A DNA stretch of 63,698 bases from Caldilineaceae bacterium SB0664_bin_27 (GTDB lineage: Bacteria > Chloroflexota > Anaerolineae > Caldilineales > Caldilineaceae): the NCBI GenBank assembly GCA_009838625.1, contig VXRG01000087.1, positions 1 to 63,698 of the forward strand. The letters are read 5' to 3'. Made by a program: the position numbers and the translations under genes. The notes under the pieces were generated by a model. It was not told where the DNA came from. It searched no databases and saw nothing but the letters and a program-made list of their open reading frames with translations. Position 1 is the stretch's first letter; each line of letters starts with the position of its first letter. Positions 26,787-36,808 of this stretch are shown in pieces.

Positions 26787-27827
26787 CTACTCCCCAAGAA
26801 TCTCAGGGGCAAACTCTCCATCTGACATGATTCTTCTTCCGTCCACATCGATTGTGCACTGCGTTGGAATGACGTCGACGTGGTGTTCGGATTTCCAGTT
26901 GGCGCCTGTCTGCTTGCCGTAGGGGTCGCCGAAGGCTACGTGCACGCCGGGGAATTTCTCGTCCTGAAGCAGATTGCCAACCAGCCCGGTCAGTGCGATG
27001 TTGGTCCCAATGGCAAATTCGCCAACTCTGTCCGCGTTCTCCGCTCCAAATATGTAAGATTGGACGTCCTCTTCCAATGCTCTGTCTTCACTTCGCACTG
27101 CACTCACGCGCCCGTCTTCGACCTCAAACGTAACCGGCGTCTCAAGAATTCCGTATCGTTCGCTAAAGTAGTCGCCCAGCTCGTCCACCACCAATACACC
27201 GTTCGCGTTGCCCGGCGAAGTGAAAGTCTCTCCCTCGGGCAGGTTTCCCCACTTGCCCGAATCATGATATAGACCGTGGCAGGGAACCCAATTGAAGTTG
27301 GGATTCAATTCGGCGGTAAAGTCGGTGCCCTTCGGATTGGTGACCCGGATCTTGGAGGCGCTTCTGGCCAGTTCGTAAACCCGCATGGTCACGTCGTAGA
27401 TTCGCTGATAGTCGACCCGCATTCCCTGGGTCATCAGAATGGGCGTGATGTTGATCATATGGCCGTGGCGGGCTCCGTCTGGATTCGCTTGCATGACGGC
27501 CGGCATATAGGCCATTCGAAACTTGAGTTCACCTGGGCGGCTGCTTGCGGTATAGAAGCTGACGTGAGGCTGAAACCGTTCCAACGCGCTTTGAAGGTCA
27601 TTGGGAATCTCGGTAATGGGGCGCAGACCGAGCGACTCGAGGGTATGAATCTCTACGGCGCCGGCAATGGGATCTGCGGCTTCGGCAAGGGCCCGGCTGA
27701 TAAGCGATGAGCCCTCGTCGCCGAGGATGAACACTCGCTCACCGGGTTGCACTGCCATGCAGATTCGCACTGCGACTTCAGCGCCTGGCCGCATATCGTC
27801 AAGAGTGAATTTTTCGGAATCGGTCAT
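26787..27827 (-). CDS. Aminopeptidase, M29-like
   Basis: A 346-residue cytoplasmic metallopeptidase candidate. It shows the family's typical stretches: VTNPKGTDFTAEL, KWGNLPEGETFTSP (metal-ligand Glu region), GEFAIGTN and HVAFGDPYGKQTGANWKSEHHVDVI near the C-terminus, with the His/Asp ligands. The length is a little shorter than the 400-residue classic M29 enzymes such as aminopeptidase T, and the N-terminal part diverges. It would release N-terminal residues, consistent with the peptide importer elsewhere in the window. It converges on the DUF4268 gene. Confidence 0.85.
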   Translation of the reverse strand: MTDSEKFTLDDMRPGAEVAVRICMAVQPGERVFILGDEGSSLISRALAEAADPIAGAVEIHTLESLGLRPITEIPNDLQSALERFQPHVSFYTASSRPGELKFRMAYMPAVMQANPDGARHGHMINITPILMTQGMRVDYQRIYDVTMRVYELARSASKIRVTNPKGTDFTAELNPNFNWVPCHGLYHDSGKWGNLPEGETFTSPGNANGVLVVDELGDYFSERYGILETPVTFEVEDGRVSAVRSEDRALEEDVQSYIFGAENADRVGEFAIGTNIALTGLVGNLLQDEKFPGVHVAFGDPYGKQTGANWKSEHHVDVIPTQCTIDVDGRRIMSDGEFAPEILGE

Positions 27828-27911
27828 TGCCTTACGGTCCTCCGGGTCTGTGAATTGAGCATGGTATCGGTCCCATTAGACGGCGAGACCGCCTCAAGGG
27901 CGACTGCCGGT

Positions 27912-29414
27912 CTATCCGAGGATGACCGGCTCTTCAGGGTATTGAAGCAATGAAGGGCGCTCTCGCTGCGCCAGCGCAATGACAATTGTCAGCGGCCCCA
28001 GCCGTCCCCAGAACATTGTAAACGCGATCAGCGCCTGTCCCCACGCGTTCAGCTTGTGTGTGAAGCCCAGGGAGTAGCCGGCATTCGCAAAGGCGCTAAC
28101 GACCTCGAATCCCAGCGCAAAGATGTCGCCCTGGTTGAGCAGCGAAAGGACGATCGTGACGGCCCCCACCAGGAGTGTACTGACCGTCATGATGGCAACG
28201 GCCTTGTTCAATGTTTCTCTCGGCACGGACCGGCCGAATGCCACGGCCTGGCTGTCTCGCCCCTTGGCGGTTGCCAGGGCGGAGATCAGCAATACGCCGA
28301 CAGTGCTGGTTGTCACACCGCCGGCCATACTCGCCGGTGCGCCGCCAATGAACATCCAGAACAGCAGCATCAACTGCGTACTCTGACTAACTTCCTCCAA
28401 TGGCAGTATCGTCAGGCCCGCGGTCCGGGAAGAGATTACGGCGAAGATGCTGATCGCAATCTGCTCGCCCACTGAGTGGGCGGCGAGGGTCATTTCGTAT
28501 AGATGGCGATCCAGAAACATTACCGCCAGGCCCGCAACAAGGAGCAAGGCAGTCAAGCCCAAAGTTATGCGCGTGTTCAGGGCCAGCATACGATTTCTGA
28601 AGTAGCTGACCAGGTCATAAGACACGGCAACGCCGGCACCGCCCAGAACAATCAAGGCGGACATCACAGCGAGAGTATAGTAGTCGGCCCCAAATCCGAA
28701 CACCGGAGGGTGGCCGGTGCCTGCGAACAGGTCGAAACCGGCATTGCAGTAGCTGCTGACAGCGTGGAAGAGCGCCAGCCAAAGCGCTTCGCCGTCGGGT
28801 AGTTCCGTCCGCCAGCGCAGCCATAGCAGCAGCGTGCCAACCGCCTCGATGGACACTGTAACGACCAAGACATAGAGCGCGAGATTGGCGACACTGCCGA
28901 GGCGCCCCCAGTTGCGTCCCAGGGTGAACTGCCTTTCGCCACCAAGCGACTGCTGGATCAGGAATCGCTCATTGAGCGTAACGCGCCGCCCAACCAGGCG
29001 AAAGAGAAGCACGCTGAAGGCGATGAAGCCGACGCCGCCAACTTGAAGAAGGAGCAGGATTATAACCTGGCCCAACCGGCTGAAATCCGTTGCCGTGGTG
29101 AGTACGCCGAGGCCCGTGACCGTAACGGCGCTGGTCGAGGTGAAAGCGGCCTCCATCCATGAGATAGAGACGCCTGGGTTTGTTGCAGCCGGCAGCTTCA
29201 GAAGCAGAGTTCCAAAGAGGATGATTACAGCGAAGCCTATGATCAGCAGGCGAGGCGCCTGGGCCCGTGACAACCGGTGGTCTGCGGCTTCCCTGGAAGG
29301 GGCGCCGTCACCGGTCAGGCCCGGCCGTTCGAAACGGGGCTCCTGCTCCAACCGGAGTTTCAACAAGAACTCGTCGGAGTTTTCATTTGCTGATCTGACA
29401 GGCTCTTGGCTCAT
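27912..29414 (-). CDS. TrkH/KtrB-family potassium transporter
   Basis: A 500-residue K+ transport subunit with about 10 transmembrane helices and four selectivity-filter repeats (for example TSTSAVTVTGL, AVSSYCNAGFDL, ISSRTAGLTI, SAFANAGYSLG). A hydrophilic N-terminus of 50 residues precedes the first helix. The usual cytoplasmic gate, TrkA or KtrA, is not beside it, though the SLC13 protein contains related RCK_C domains. The cell would need that partner from elsewhere. ATG start; 84 bases beyond the aminopeptidase gene on the same strand. Confidence 0.92.
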   Translation of the reverse strand: MSQEPVRSANENSDEFLLKLRLEQEPRFERPGLTGDGAPSREAADHRLSRAQAPRLLIIGFAVIILFGTLLLKLPAATNPGVSISWMEAAFTSTSAVTVTGLGVLTTATDFSRLGQVIILLLLQVGGVGFIAFSVLLFRLVGRRVTLNERFLIQQSLGGERQFTLGRNWGRLGSVANLALYVLVVTVSIEAVGTLLLWLRWRTELPDGEALWLALFHAVSSYCNAGFDLFAGTGHPPVFGFGADYYTLAVMSALIVLGGAGVAVSYDLVSYFRNRMLALNTRITLGLTALLLVAGLAVMFLDRHLYEMTLAAHSVGEQIAISIFAVISSRTAGLTILPLEEVSQSTQLMLLFWMFIGGAPASMAGGVTTSTVGVLLISALATAKGRDSQAVAFGRSVPRETLNKAVAIMTVSTLLVGAVTIVLSLLNQGDIFALGFEVVSAFANAGYSLGFTHKLNAWGQALIAFTMFWGRLGPLTIVIALAQRERPSLLQYPEEPVILG

Positions 29415-29901
29415 CTGCCTGGTAGAACGACTTTCCCTGTCCGGTTTCCGACGACTTCGTCCGACGTGATCTTGGCCGCACTCGTCTCACGCCCAGCAGT
29501 GCGGGAAGCCCCATGCGTAATGTACACCCGAGCAAGTTTCCGTCCAAAACGAAGGGGCAGTAGTCACACGTCCCCTCCGTCCTATTCGTTGCGCCACAGG
29601 TAGCTGCGATTGTATAGCGGGCGAGCTCATCGGATCAGCTTTCCCATTCAGGCAAGAGTTTCGCTGACGAAGTCATTGGCCGGCTGTCCTAATCAAACAG
29701 CGAAGAGGGGCCCCCTTCCCCCGAAATCTCACTTGGTATAAAACATATTATACGGAATAAAAATAGGAGAAGGGTGCCCTGCCCCTGTTGCTCCTATTTC
29801 TTGCTATTTTACCTCTCATAATGTACGCTCACTCCGAAAACGCGGTTTGGAATCTACCGGCTTTTGGCCCCCATCAGCTCAGCGTGGAGAACTTCCCTGA
29901 A
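29415..29901. other. Divergent intergenic region (TrkH / phosphatase)
   Basis: Contains start regions of two divergent genes. An AT-rich run near 29735-29770 (TATAAAACATATTATAC) stands out in this GC-rich genome and probably includes the promoter of the phosphatase gene. A perfect 9 bp stem follows. No supported gene. Confidence 0.45.
29762..29800 (+). promoter_or_regulatory. Stem-loop in the 5' leader of the phosphatase gene
   Basis: AAATAGGAG near 29762-29770 is repeated as its reverse complement CTCCTATTT near 29791-29799, giving a 9 bp stem around a 20-base GC-rich loop. It sits between an AT-rich promoter-like run and the ATG at 29902 and may be an mRNA leader structure. Exact ends are uncertain by a base. 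Confidence 0.4.
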
Positions 29902-30627
29902 ATGATACTGTACTTGATCCGGCATGGACAGTCAGCCAACAACCTACTGGCTGAACAGCTCAAAGAACGGCCGGGGTCCTTCCCGTTCGAAACCTACATG
30001 AGTCAGCGGGTGGCGGAACCGCCGCTGACAGAGCTGGGGGAGGAACAGGCGGAACGGCTCGGTGCCTATGCGAAAGATATGGCCATTTCCCGACTTTACT
30101 GCAGCCCAATGTTGCGCACGATGCAGACGATCCAGCCCCTCGCCGAATCTCTGAAACGTGATCCGACGGTCTGGATCGACTTGCACGAGCACGGCGGCAT
30201 CTTCCTCAGGCCGGCCCCGAACGCGGAAGCTGTCGGCTATCCCGGTCTGAATCGCGCTGAGATGAGCGAGATGTTTCCCGGCTACCGGCTCGACGGCATT
30301 TCCGACGACGGCTGGTGGCACGGCGACGAAGAAGACCTGGCGTCCTGCTGCGCCCGCGCCGTGCGGGTGGCGGAAGAGCTGCACCGAATGGCTGGGGAGT
30401 TGGAAGAGGATGAAAGCATCGCCGCCGTCTCGCACGGCACCTTTATGGACAGTCTCCTGAAGGCGCTGCTCGGCCGCCTACCGGGCAATGAGCTCTACTT
30501 CAACCACCACAATACCGGTGTCACCCGGGTCGACTTTTCCTCTTCCCCCTCACAAAGCAGGAAGGTAGTGACTGTTCGCTATACGAATCGAGCTGAACAT
30601 CTTGCCGACGACCACATGACTTACTGA
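29902..30627 (+). CDS. Histidine phosphatase family protein (phosphoglycerate-mutase like)
   Basis: A 241-residue phosphatase with the RHG catalytic motif LIRHGQSANN at residue 5-14, then the arginine/His pair and the second histidine in VSHGTFM near 173-179. Acts on phosphorylated small molecules; could be a cobalamin or sugar phosphatase. I choose ATG 29902 because MILYLIRHG is the usual N-terminus and GGAGA precedes it; an in-frame earlier start at 29788 would add 38 hydrophobic residues. Followed after 12 bases by thrH, so cotranscribed. Confidence 0.85.
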   Translation: MILYLIRHGQSANNLLAEQLKERPGSFPFETYMSQRVAEPPLTELGEEQAERLGAYAKDMAISRLYCSPMLRTMQTIQPLAESLKRDPTVWIDLHEHGGIFLRPAPNAEAVGYPGLNRAEMSEMFPGYRLDGISDDGWWHGDEEDLASCCARAVRVAEELHRMAGELEEDESIAAVSHGTFMDSLLKALLGRLPGNELYFNHHNTGVTRVDFSSSPSQSRKVVTVRYTNRAEHLADDHMTY

Positions 30628-30639
30628 GAGGAGTCCTAA

Positions 30640-31266
30640 TTGCCTGATTCACGCCCCCGCCTTCTTGCGAGCGACCTGGAAGGCGTCCTTGTTCCAGAGA
30701 TCTGGATTGCCTTCGCGGAGAAGACCGGGATTGAGCAGTTGCGACTGACAACGCGAGACGTGTCCGACTACGACCAGTTGATGCAAATGCGGTTGAAAGT
30801 ATTGAAGGAGCGTAATCTTCGTCTGCAGGACATTCAGGATGTAATCGCTACCATCTCCCCTCTCTCGGGCGCCGTAGAGTTCGTTGACTGGGTTCGCGAG
30901 CGCACACAGTTCGTAGTTCTTTCCGATACCTTTTACGAATTCGCCAAGCCTCTGATGGCTCAACTCGGCTATCCGACTATCTTCTGCCACTCTCTGGTAG
31001 TAGACGCGAGCGGGTCTATAACCGGCTATCGACTGCGCCTCGACCAATCCAAGCGCAAGGCGATCTCAGCATTTCGCGATCTTCAGTTCCAGACGCTGGC
31101 GATGGGCGATTCCTATAACGACATTGCGATGTTGAAAAGGGCCGACGTGGGCGTCCTTTACGATCCACCGGCCAATGTAGTTGCCGACCATCCCGACCTA
31201 CCCGTCGTCCGCAACTACTGTGAGGCCAAGGAAGCGATTGAAAGGTGGTTGTCGGAAGGGGATTGA
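30640..31266 (+). CDS. thrH: ThrH-type phosphoserine phosphatase/homoserine phosphotransferase
   Basis: HAD-superfamily phosphatase of 208 residues. It starts with TTG 30640, behind GAGGAG. Motif I reads [14 protein letters not shown], as in ThrH, where the second acid is E rather than D; motif [10 protein letters not shown] and motif [16 protein letters not shown] are intact. In Pseudomonas, ThrH dephosphorylates phosphoserine and can transfer phosphate to homoserine. Here it could supply serine. It is cotranscribed with the histidine phosphatase. Confidence 0.88.
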   Translation: MPDSRPRLLASDLEGVLVPEIWIAFAEKTGIEQLRLTTRDVSDYDQLMQMRLKVLKERNLRLQDIQDVIATISPLSGAVEFVDWVRERTQFVVLSDTFYEFAKPLMAQLGYPTIFCHSLVVDASGSITGYRLRLDQSKRKAISAFRDLQFQTLAMGDSYNDIAMLKRADVGVLYDPPANVVADHPDLPVVRNYCEAKEAIERWLSEGD

Positions 31267-31309
31267 CTGCAACTGTAGCGCTGCCTTTACCGACGACACC
31301 AGAGGTGCC

Positions 31310-31816
31310 ATGACAAATACGCGAATCGACCCCAGCCAGCCAGCCCCCAGGTCCGGCTCTACGGAGTTGGTCTCTGTACTTGGTTACATTTTGTCCGTGT
31401 CTTATCCCGTGCTGGCACTATCAACGGGCGTCAGGGCTCTGTTTCAGCTATTTCTAAAGGAAGGCGTTGTCAACTATCTGGCGCCGACTCTTAGCCTGAT
31501 GGCAGCGGTCTGCTATCTGACAGCGACAATCGGTTTCGCCCATCGCCGGCGGTGGGCCTGGCTACTATCAGTCGGGGTACTTGCCTTTGAGACCGTCCTG
31601 ACCCTTCTGGTAGGTTCCCTCAGCTTGATCATTCCTGAAACGATTGGACGGACTGTCTGGCGGCACTTTGGCGCAGACTATGGCTACTTTCCCCTCTTTC
31701 AACCGGTAATTGGATTGGTCTGGCTGTTCTGGCCGTCGATCATGCAGCAGTACGGCCTGTCCTCAAGAAAGAATATGGTGGGGAACGACTCTACCCGGAA
31801 TGAGGTCAGAGATTAG
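31310..31816 (+). CDS. Four-helix integral membrane protein
   Basis: A 168-residue protein with a 20-residue polar N-terminus and four transmembrane helices, at about 20-45, 56-75, 82-106 and 128-148. Start ATG 31310 has AGAGG before it. No family recognised; the [12 protein letters not shown] region is its most characteristic stretch. It lies between thrH and the Fbp-like transporter on the same strand. Confidence 0.65.
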   Translation: MTNTRIDPSQPAPRSGSTELVSVLGYILSVSYPVLALSTGVRALFQLFLKEGVVNYLAPTLSLMAAVCYLTATIGFAHRRRWAWLLSVGVLAFETVLTLLVGSLSLIIPETIGRTVWRHFGADYGYFPLFQPVIGLVWLFWPSIMQQYGLSSRKNMVGNDSTRNEVRD

Positions 31817-31878
31817 ACTGGGTTGAGAGTGGGTAACCACTGTCCCCTGGAAGAAGCACTACACTTCAGGTCTTGCGA

Positions 31879-33522
31879 ATGGCGTATACAGCAGCCGGGC
31901 CGCTCAGGCATGAAGATAAAGCAGCCCGCTTAACCGTTCACCGATACTCAGGTTTCCTGTTCAGAGCACTGGTGCTCCTGATCGCCCTTGTCATGTTGTT
32001 GCCACTGGCCTACCTTCTGTTCCGGGCCGGCGGTGTAGGCTGGAATGAAGTACTGCGTCTACTGGGCCGAACCCGCTTGCCGGCCATCATGTGGAACAGC
32101 CTCCTGCTCGTCTGCGGCGTTACCACGTTTTCGCTCGCGCTGGCCCTCCCCTACGCCTGGCTGACAGAAAGGACCGACCTTCCCGGCCGTAGGATTTGGA
32201 CCGTATTGGGAATGATGCCGCTGGTAATCCCAAGTTATGTCGGGGGTTTCACTCTGATTGCCATGTTCGGGCCCCGGGGTGTGCTTCAGGAGCTCCTGTC
32301 CCCTTTCGGCGTGGAACGGTTGCCTTCCATTTACGGCTACACCGGCGCACTATGGATATTGACTCTCTTTACGTATCCCTATATTTACATAAGCATTCGC
32401 GCTGCTCTGCACAGGTTCGATCCTTCGCTCGAAGAAGCGGCGCGTTCATTGGGGTACAACGGGCTGCAGACGTTTCTGAGAGTGACATTACCCAATCTGC
32501 GCCCGGCGATCACCGCGGGCGGCCTGCTTGTGGCCTTGTACACGCTTAGCGATTTCGGCGCGGTCTCGCTATTGCGATTCAACAGTTTTACGCGGGCTAT
32601 TTACGTTCAATTCCTGAGCAGCTTCGATCGAAACGTTGCCTCACTCCTGTCATTGGCGCTGATTGTTTTTACGATTATACTGCTGCTGTTGGAAAGAAAG
32701 AGCAGAGGGCGCGGCCGGCCGCGCTATTACCGTAGCAGCGCCGGCGTTTCCGCCCCCCGCAAGCGCGTTGAACTTGGCCGTAGTAAGTGGCCGGCGCTAG
32801 CCTTCTGCGGAGCGGTCGTATTGTCTGCTCTTGTCCTGCCAACGGGCGTAATTCTCTTCTGGCTGCTGCGCGGGCTGGCATCTGGCGAACCGCTTGCGCC
32901 AGTCTGGGAGGCAACGCTCAACAGTTTCCGCGCGGGCGCCCTGGCCGCAATTGCCGCGGCAGTTCTGGGCCTGCCAGTGGCCTATGCCGCGGTCAGGATG
33001 GGGGGACGTCTGATGTCCTTTGCATCGAGGGCCGTATATCTGGGCTATGGACTGCCGGGAATCGTTATCGCGCTCAGCCTGGTTTTCTTCGGCGCAAACT
33101 TCGCGCTCTGGCTGTACCAGACCATGTGGATGCTCGTGTTTGCCTACGTCGTCCGTTTCCTGCCCCAAGCCGTTGGAGCGATGCAAACAAGCTTTCAGCA
33201 GATGAACCCCCGCCTCGAAGAAGCGGGGCGCAGCCTGGGATTGGGTAACCGCGCTGTATTCAGACGAATAACTGCCCCCATCGTTCGGCCCGGCGTTCTG
33301 GCAGGGATGGCTCTCGTCTTTCTGACAACGGTGAAGGAGTTGCCGGCGACACTGCTTTTGAGTCCGACAGGGTTTTCGACCTTGGCGACGCAGATCTGGT
33401 CGGCTACGGATGAAGCCTTCTTTACACGGGCGGCCGCGCCTGCCCTGGTTCTCTTGGCAATGTCAGCGCTCAGTATCTTTCTTGTTCTCATGCAGGAGGA
33501 AAAGGAAGTGGTCAGCGGTTAG
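31879..33522 (+). CDS. ABC transporter permease (iron(III)/thiamine FbpB-ThiP type)
   Basis: A 547-residue double-length permease with two binding-protein-dependent transport domains (each six helices) and a basic linker near 270-290. Coupling-helix motifs EEAARSLGYNGLQTF and EEAGRSLGLGNRAVF are present, one per half, as in FbpB/AfuB/ThiP proteins. It is followed 38 bases later by its ATPase. The substrate-binding protein is not adjacent, so the ligand (iron, thiamine, spermidine-like or other) is uncertain. ATG 31879 chosen; a TTG six bases earlier is possible. Confidence 0.9.
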   Translation: MAYTAAGPLRHEDKAARLTVHRYSGFLFRALVLLIALVMLLPLAYLLFRAGGVGWNEVLRLLGRTRLPAIMWNSLLLVCGVTTFSLALALPYAWLTERTDLPGRRIWTVLGMMPLVIPSYVGGFTLIAMFGPRGVLQELLSPFGVERLPSIYGYTGALWILTLFTYPYIYISIRAALHRFDPSLEEAARSLGYNGLQTFLRVTLPNLRPAITAGGLLVALYTLSDFGAVSLLRFNSFTRAIYVQFLSSFDRNVASLLSLALIVFTIILLLLERKSRGRGRPRYYRSSAGVSAPRKRVELGRSKWPALAFCGAVVLSALVLPTGVILFWLLRGLASGEPLAPVWEATLNSFRAGALAAIAAAVLGLPVAYAAVRMGGRLMSFASRAVYLGYGLPGIVIALSLVFFGANFALWLYQTMWMLVFAYVVRFLPQAVGAMQTSFQQMNPRLEEAGRSLGLGNRAVFRRITAPIVRPGVLAGMALVFLTTVKELPATLLLSPTGFSTLATQIWSATDEAFFTRAAAPALVLLAMSALSIFLVLMQEEKEVVSG

Positions 33523-33560
33523 TGTATGTGCCCTGCCGCTGAACACTGTCCATTCGCGCC

Positions 33561-34628
33561 GTGAGTCGACTGAATCAGAAGCCTCCCGCGCTTCGATTGC
33601 AGGGCGTTTTCAAACAGTTTGGCACGAAGAGTGCTCCTGTTTTGGCGGTTAACGATGTCTCGTTGACGGTTGAGCGGGGCGAGTTTATCGCTCTGCTGGG
33701 CCGCTCGGGGTGCGGCAAGACTACGACACTGCGGCTCATTGCCGGGTTCGAGCGCGTCGATTCCGGCACGATAGAGATTGACGGCGCCCTGATGGCAGGC
33801 AACTCGGTTCATGTGCGGCCCGAAAGGCGCCGCGTGGGTATGGTCTTCCAGGAATACGCACTTTTTCCACATGTCAGTGCGCAGGCGAACATAGAGTTCG
33901 GGTTGCGTAGCATGTCCGCAGCGGAAAAGAGGGCGCGCACCAATGAAATTCTGGATCTGACAAGGTTGGCGGGACTTGAAGGGCGGATGCCACATGAGTT
34001 GAGCGGGGGCCAGCAGCAGAGAGTCGCTCTCGCCAGGGCACTGGCTCCTAACCCTGCCCTTATCCTGCTGGACGAACCATTCAGCAATCTGGACGCCGGT
34101 CTCCGAGCACGCGTGCGCTCAGAGGTAGTAGAAATTCTTCACGCGGCCAAAGCGACCGCAGTTTTCGTCACCCATGATCAGGAGGAGGCATTGAGCATGG
34201 TTGACCGTGTCGCGGTCATGCTGGATGGATGCGTTGAACAGGTAGCCTCGCCGCACGAACTCTACACGAATCCCGCCTCGCGATCGGTAGCGGAGTTCAT
34301 CGGAGAGGCGAATTTTCTACCTGGATTCGGGCATGGCGACACCATTGAATGTGAACTGGGCAACCTGGCTGCGCGCCAGAAGGTTCACGGTCCTGTGGAC
34401 ATACTGCTCCGGCCTGAGAATATCGAGCTCCTTCCCGCTCAACCCGGCCTGCCCGCGGCCCGGGTGCGGCATTCGCTGTTTTTTGGCCACGATCAGCTGA
34501 TTACGGTGCAACTTCCAACAGGTACTCATGTCATTGCGCGTTCCGGGCCGTCCGAGGCCTATGTATCGGACCTGCCCCTGCAACTGGCTGTTCGCTCGCC
34601 TGTTATCGCATATCCACGCAAGCGTTGA
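33561..34628 (+). CDS. ABC transporter ATP-binding protein (FbpC/PotA type)
   Basis: ATPase of 355 residues starting at GTG. Walker A GRSGCGKTT is near 48-56, signature LSGGQQQR near 145, Walker B LILLDEPFSNLD follows, and a C-terminal TOBE-like region begins at about 250. It forms the importer with the permease upstream. In this family iron(III) and polyamine systems look alike; the permease type favours iron(III). Confidence 0.9.
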   Translation: MSRLNQKPPALRLQGVFKQFGTKSAPVLAVNDVSLTVERGEFIALLGRSGCGKTTTLRLIAGFERVDSGTIEIDGALMAGNSVHVRPERRRVGMVFQEYALFPHVSAQANIEFGLRSMSAAEKRARTNEILDLTRLAGLEGRMPHELSGGQQQRVALARALAPNPALILLDEPFSNLDAGLRARVRSEVVEILHAAKATAVFVTHDQEEALSMVDRVAVMLDGCVEQVASPHELYTNPASRSVAEFIGEANFLPGFGHGDTIECELGNLAARQKVHGPVDILLRPENIELLPAQPGLPAARVRHSLFFGHDQLITVQLPTGTHVIARSGPSEAYVSDLPLQLAVRSPVIAYPRKR

Positions 34629-34695
34629 CGGCCGATATCATAACTGCGAGCCCATTGGTCAACGCAAAAGACGCCAAGTCGAGAGGCGACTGAAA

Positions 34696-36327
34696 ATGAG
34701 CGAAGGAATCATACTGGAAGAAGCCCCGGACATCCACCAGCAATTTCAGGTTTCGTCTCCTGCGCTGATGGTCATATTCGGCGCTTCGGGCGACCTGGCA
34801 AACCGTAAGCTTCTTCCGGCCATCTACAGGCTTTCCCAACAGAGGCTCCTGCCGCCCAACTTCGTCATTCTTGGCTATGCTCGTTCACCCTTGAGCGACG
34901 ATGAGTTGCGCCAGCGCGCCCGCGCCAGCATGCTGGCCAACCCCGAAGTCGAGTTTCAGAGCGCGGATTGGGATCTCTTTGCCCCGAGACTCTACTACGT
35001 GTCCGGCGAGTATGACGACGCCGAGGGTTTCCAGCGGCTTCGCGACCGCATGACCATGTTGGAAGAACAATGGAACATCGGCGGCAACCGTCTCTTCTAC
35101 CTCTCTACGCCTCCTTCTGTATACGAACCTGTCATCACTTGCCTGGGCGCCGCCGGCTTGGTTGAGCCCGCCAGCAGGCAGAGCTGGACTCGCGTCGTGA
35201 TCGAAAAGCCGTTCGGCAGCGATCTGAAGAGCGCGCACAAACTAAACGACCATGTTCTTTCCGTTTTCAACGAGGAACAGGTATACCGCATCGATCATTA
35301 TCTGGGCAAAGAGACGGTACAGAATGTACTCGTTTTCCGCTTTGCAAACGGTATTTTCGAGCCGATCTGGAACCGCAACTACGTGGACAATGTGCAGATA
35401 ACCGTGGCGGAAAGCATCGGTGTTGAGGGTCGAGGAGGCTACTACGAGAAGTCTGGCGCCTTACGGGACATGATGCAGAACCATCTTTTGCAGCTTGTCT
35501 CACTCACAGCGATGGAGCCGCCGATTGCATTTGATGCAAAAGCGGTTCGAGATCAGAAGGTAAACCTGCTTCAGGCCATCAGGCCAATGCAGCCGGAAGA
35601 GGTACCCGACTATGTCGTCCGCGCCCAGTACGGGGCGGGCACGGCAGCTACCCGTCCAGTTCCAGCCTACCTGGAAGAGAACGGCGTAGACGGCGACTCC
35701 ACGACTGAGACATACGTGGCCTGGCGCCTCGAAATTGACAACTGGCGCTGGCAGGGCGTGCCATTCTATTTGCGTACCGGCAAGGCCTTGCCGCGCAAGG
35801 CCTCTGAAATCTCCGTCACTTTTCGCCGGGCTCCGCATCTTCTGTTTGACTCCACCGATGGATTTAATGACGCGACGGGAGTGGATGATTCAGGCGTCCG
35901 GTCAGTTGCTCAAGGGATGGGCTTGAACGGTGACAGCCTGAGCCGCAATATCCTGACCATGCGCATCCAACCGGACGAAGGGATCACCCTGAAGACTCTG
36001 GCCAAGCGGCCCGGTCCATCGGTGAACCTTACGCCTGTCAACCTGGAGTTTACGTACGGTCACAGTTTTGGCGAACCTCCGGACGCGTATCAGCGCCTTA
36101 TTCTGGATGTTGTCCTGGGTGATTCAACTCTCTTTACCAGGCGAGATGAAGTGGAGTTGGCGTGGCAACGAATCACACAGGTGTTGGATGGCTGGCGAAT
36201 GCAGGAGGAACTGACCGGGAACGGAAGGAAACCGTTCCGCCTGCCCCACTACCCGGCTGGAACCTGGGGTCCCAAGGAGGCCGACGTTCTGCTGGAAAAG
36301 GAAGGGCAACACTGGGTTACCGAGTAA
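34696..36327 (+). CDS. zwf: Glucose-6-phosphate 1-dehydrogenase
   Basis: Catalyses glucose-6-phosphate to 6-phosphogluconolactone with NADP+. The NADP-binding motif GASGDLANRKL is at about 29-39 and the active-site motif RIDHYLGKE is intact near 200. The 543-residue length is slightly over the usual 490-510, through a C-terminal extension. Start ATG 34696 has GAGAGG before it; an in-frame upstream start would overlap the ATPase gene and read through a non-homologous segment. It is followed by pgl after a 480-base gap. Confidence 0.95.
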   Translation: MSEGIILEEAPDIHQQFQVSSPALMVIFGASGDLANRKLLPAIYRLSQQRLLPPNFVILGYARSPLSDDELRQRARASMLANPEVEFQSADWDLFAPRLYYVSGEYDDAEGFQRLRDRMTMLEEQWNIGGNRLFYLSTPPSVYEPVITCLGAAGLVEPASRQSWTRVVIEKPFGSDLKSAHKLNDHVLSVFNEEQVYRIDHYLGKETVQNVLVFRFANGIFEPIWNRNYVDNVQITVAESIGVEGRGGYYEKSGALRDMMQNHLLQLVSLTAMEPPIAFDAKAVRDQKVNLLQAIRPMQPEEVPDYVVRAQYGAGTAATRPVPAYLEENGVDGDSTTETYVAWRLEIDNWRWQGVPFYLRTGKALPRKASEISVTFRRAPHLLFDSTDGFNDATGVDDSGVRSVAQGMGLNGDSLSRNILTMRIQPDEGITLKTLAKRPGPSVNLTPVNLEFTYGHSFGEPPDAYQRLILDVVLGDSTLFTRRDEVELAWQRITQVLDGWRMQEELTGNGRKPFRLPHYPAGTWGPKEADVLLEKEGQHWVTE

Positions 36328-36808
36328 ACGAATCAGAGGAGAGCCGTCACAGCCGTATCACTTCCGTAAACTTCACCACGGTTCCCTTGGGCAATGGCTA
36401 GATGTGTCCGCAGCCTGAGCCTGTACCGGGACTATTTGCGAAACCCCTACATGAACTGCAGCCTTCCACCCAAAGGGCCAGAAGGGTAGCTCCTTCCCAC
36501 TCTCGCATCTGCCAGCCCCAAGTTGACCCAATTGTCTGGAGGAACCAAAAGCCGGACCGGCCGTATGCCATTCAATCGAGAGGCTCATCCCGGCCCTTGG
36601 AAATGCTGGCTATGGCGGCGACGCGGCGGGGGCGCCGCCGGGTTGTGCTACTGTTGCAAGCCTGCAGGGCCATAGTGGCCAGAGCAAGGGGTTTGAAGCT
36701 ATGCTGAGAAGACCCTTTGTGTGCAAGTATGGAATGCAGATACCGGAAACAGAGTTCCAATGAGAGTAGGATGGGCCAAAGGACAGATTCCTACATGAAA
36801 GGAATGGG
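36328..36808. other. Intergenic region between zwf and pgl
   Basis: 480 bases with no supported coding frame. A GC-rich stretch with repeated GGCG and GCCG lies near 36610-36650. It may separate transcription of the two pathway genes, but no clear promoter or terminator is visible. Confidence 0.45.

Noticed and set aside
29415..29600. Cyclic-di-AMP or other riboswitch upstream of TrkH
   Set aside because: I looked for the conserved cores of known riboswitches and found none.
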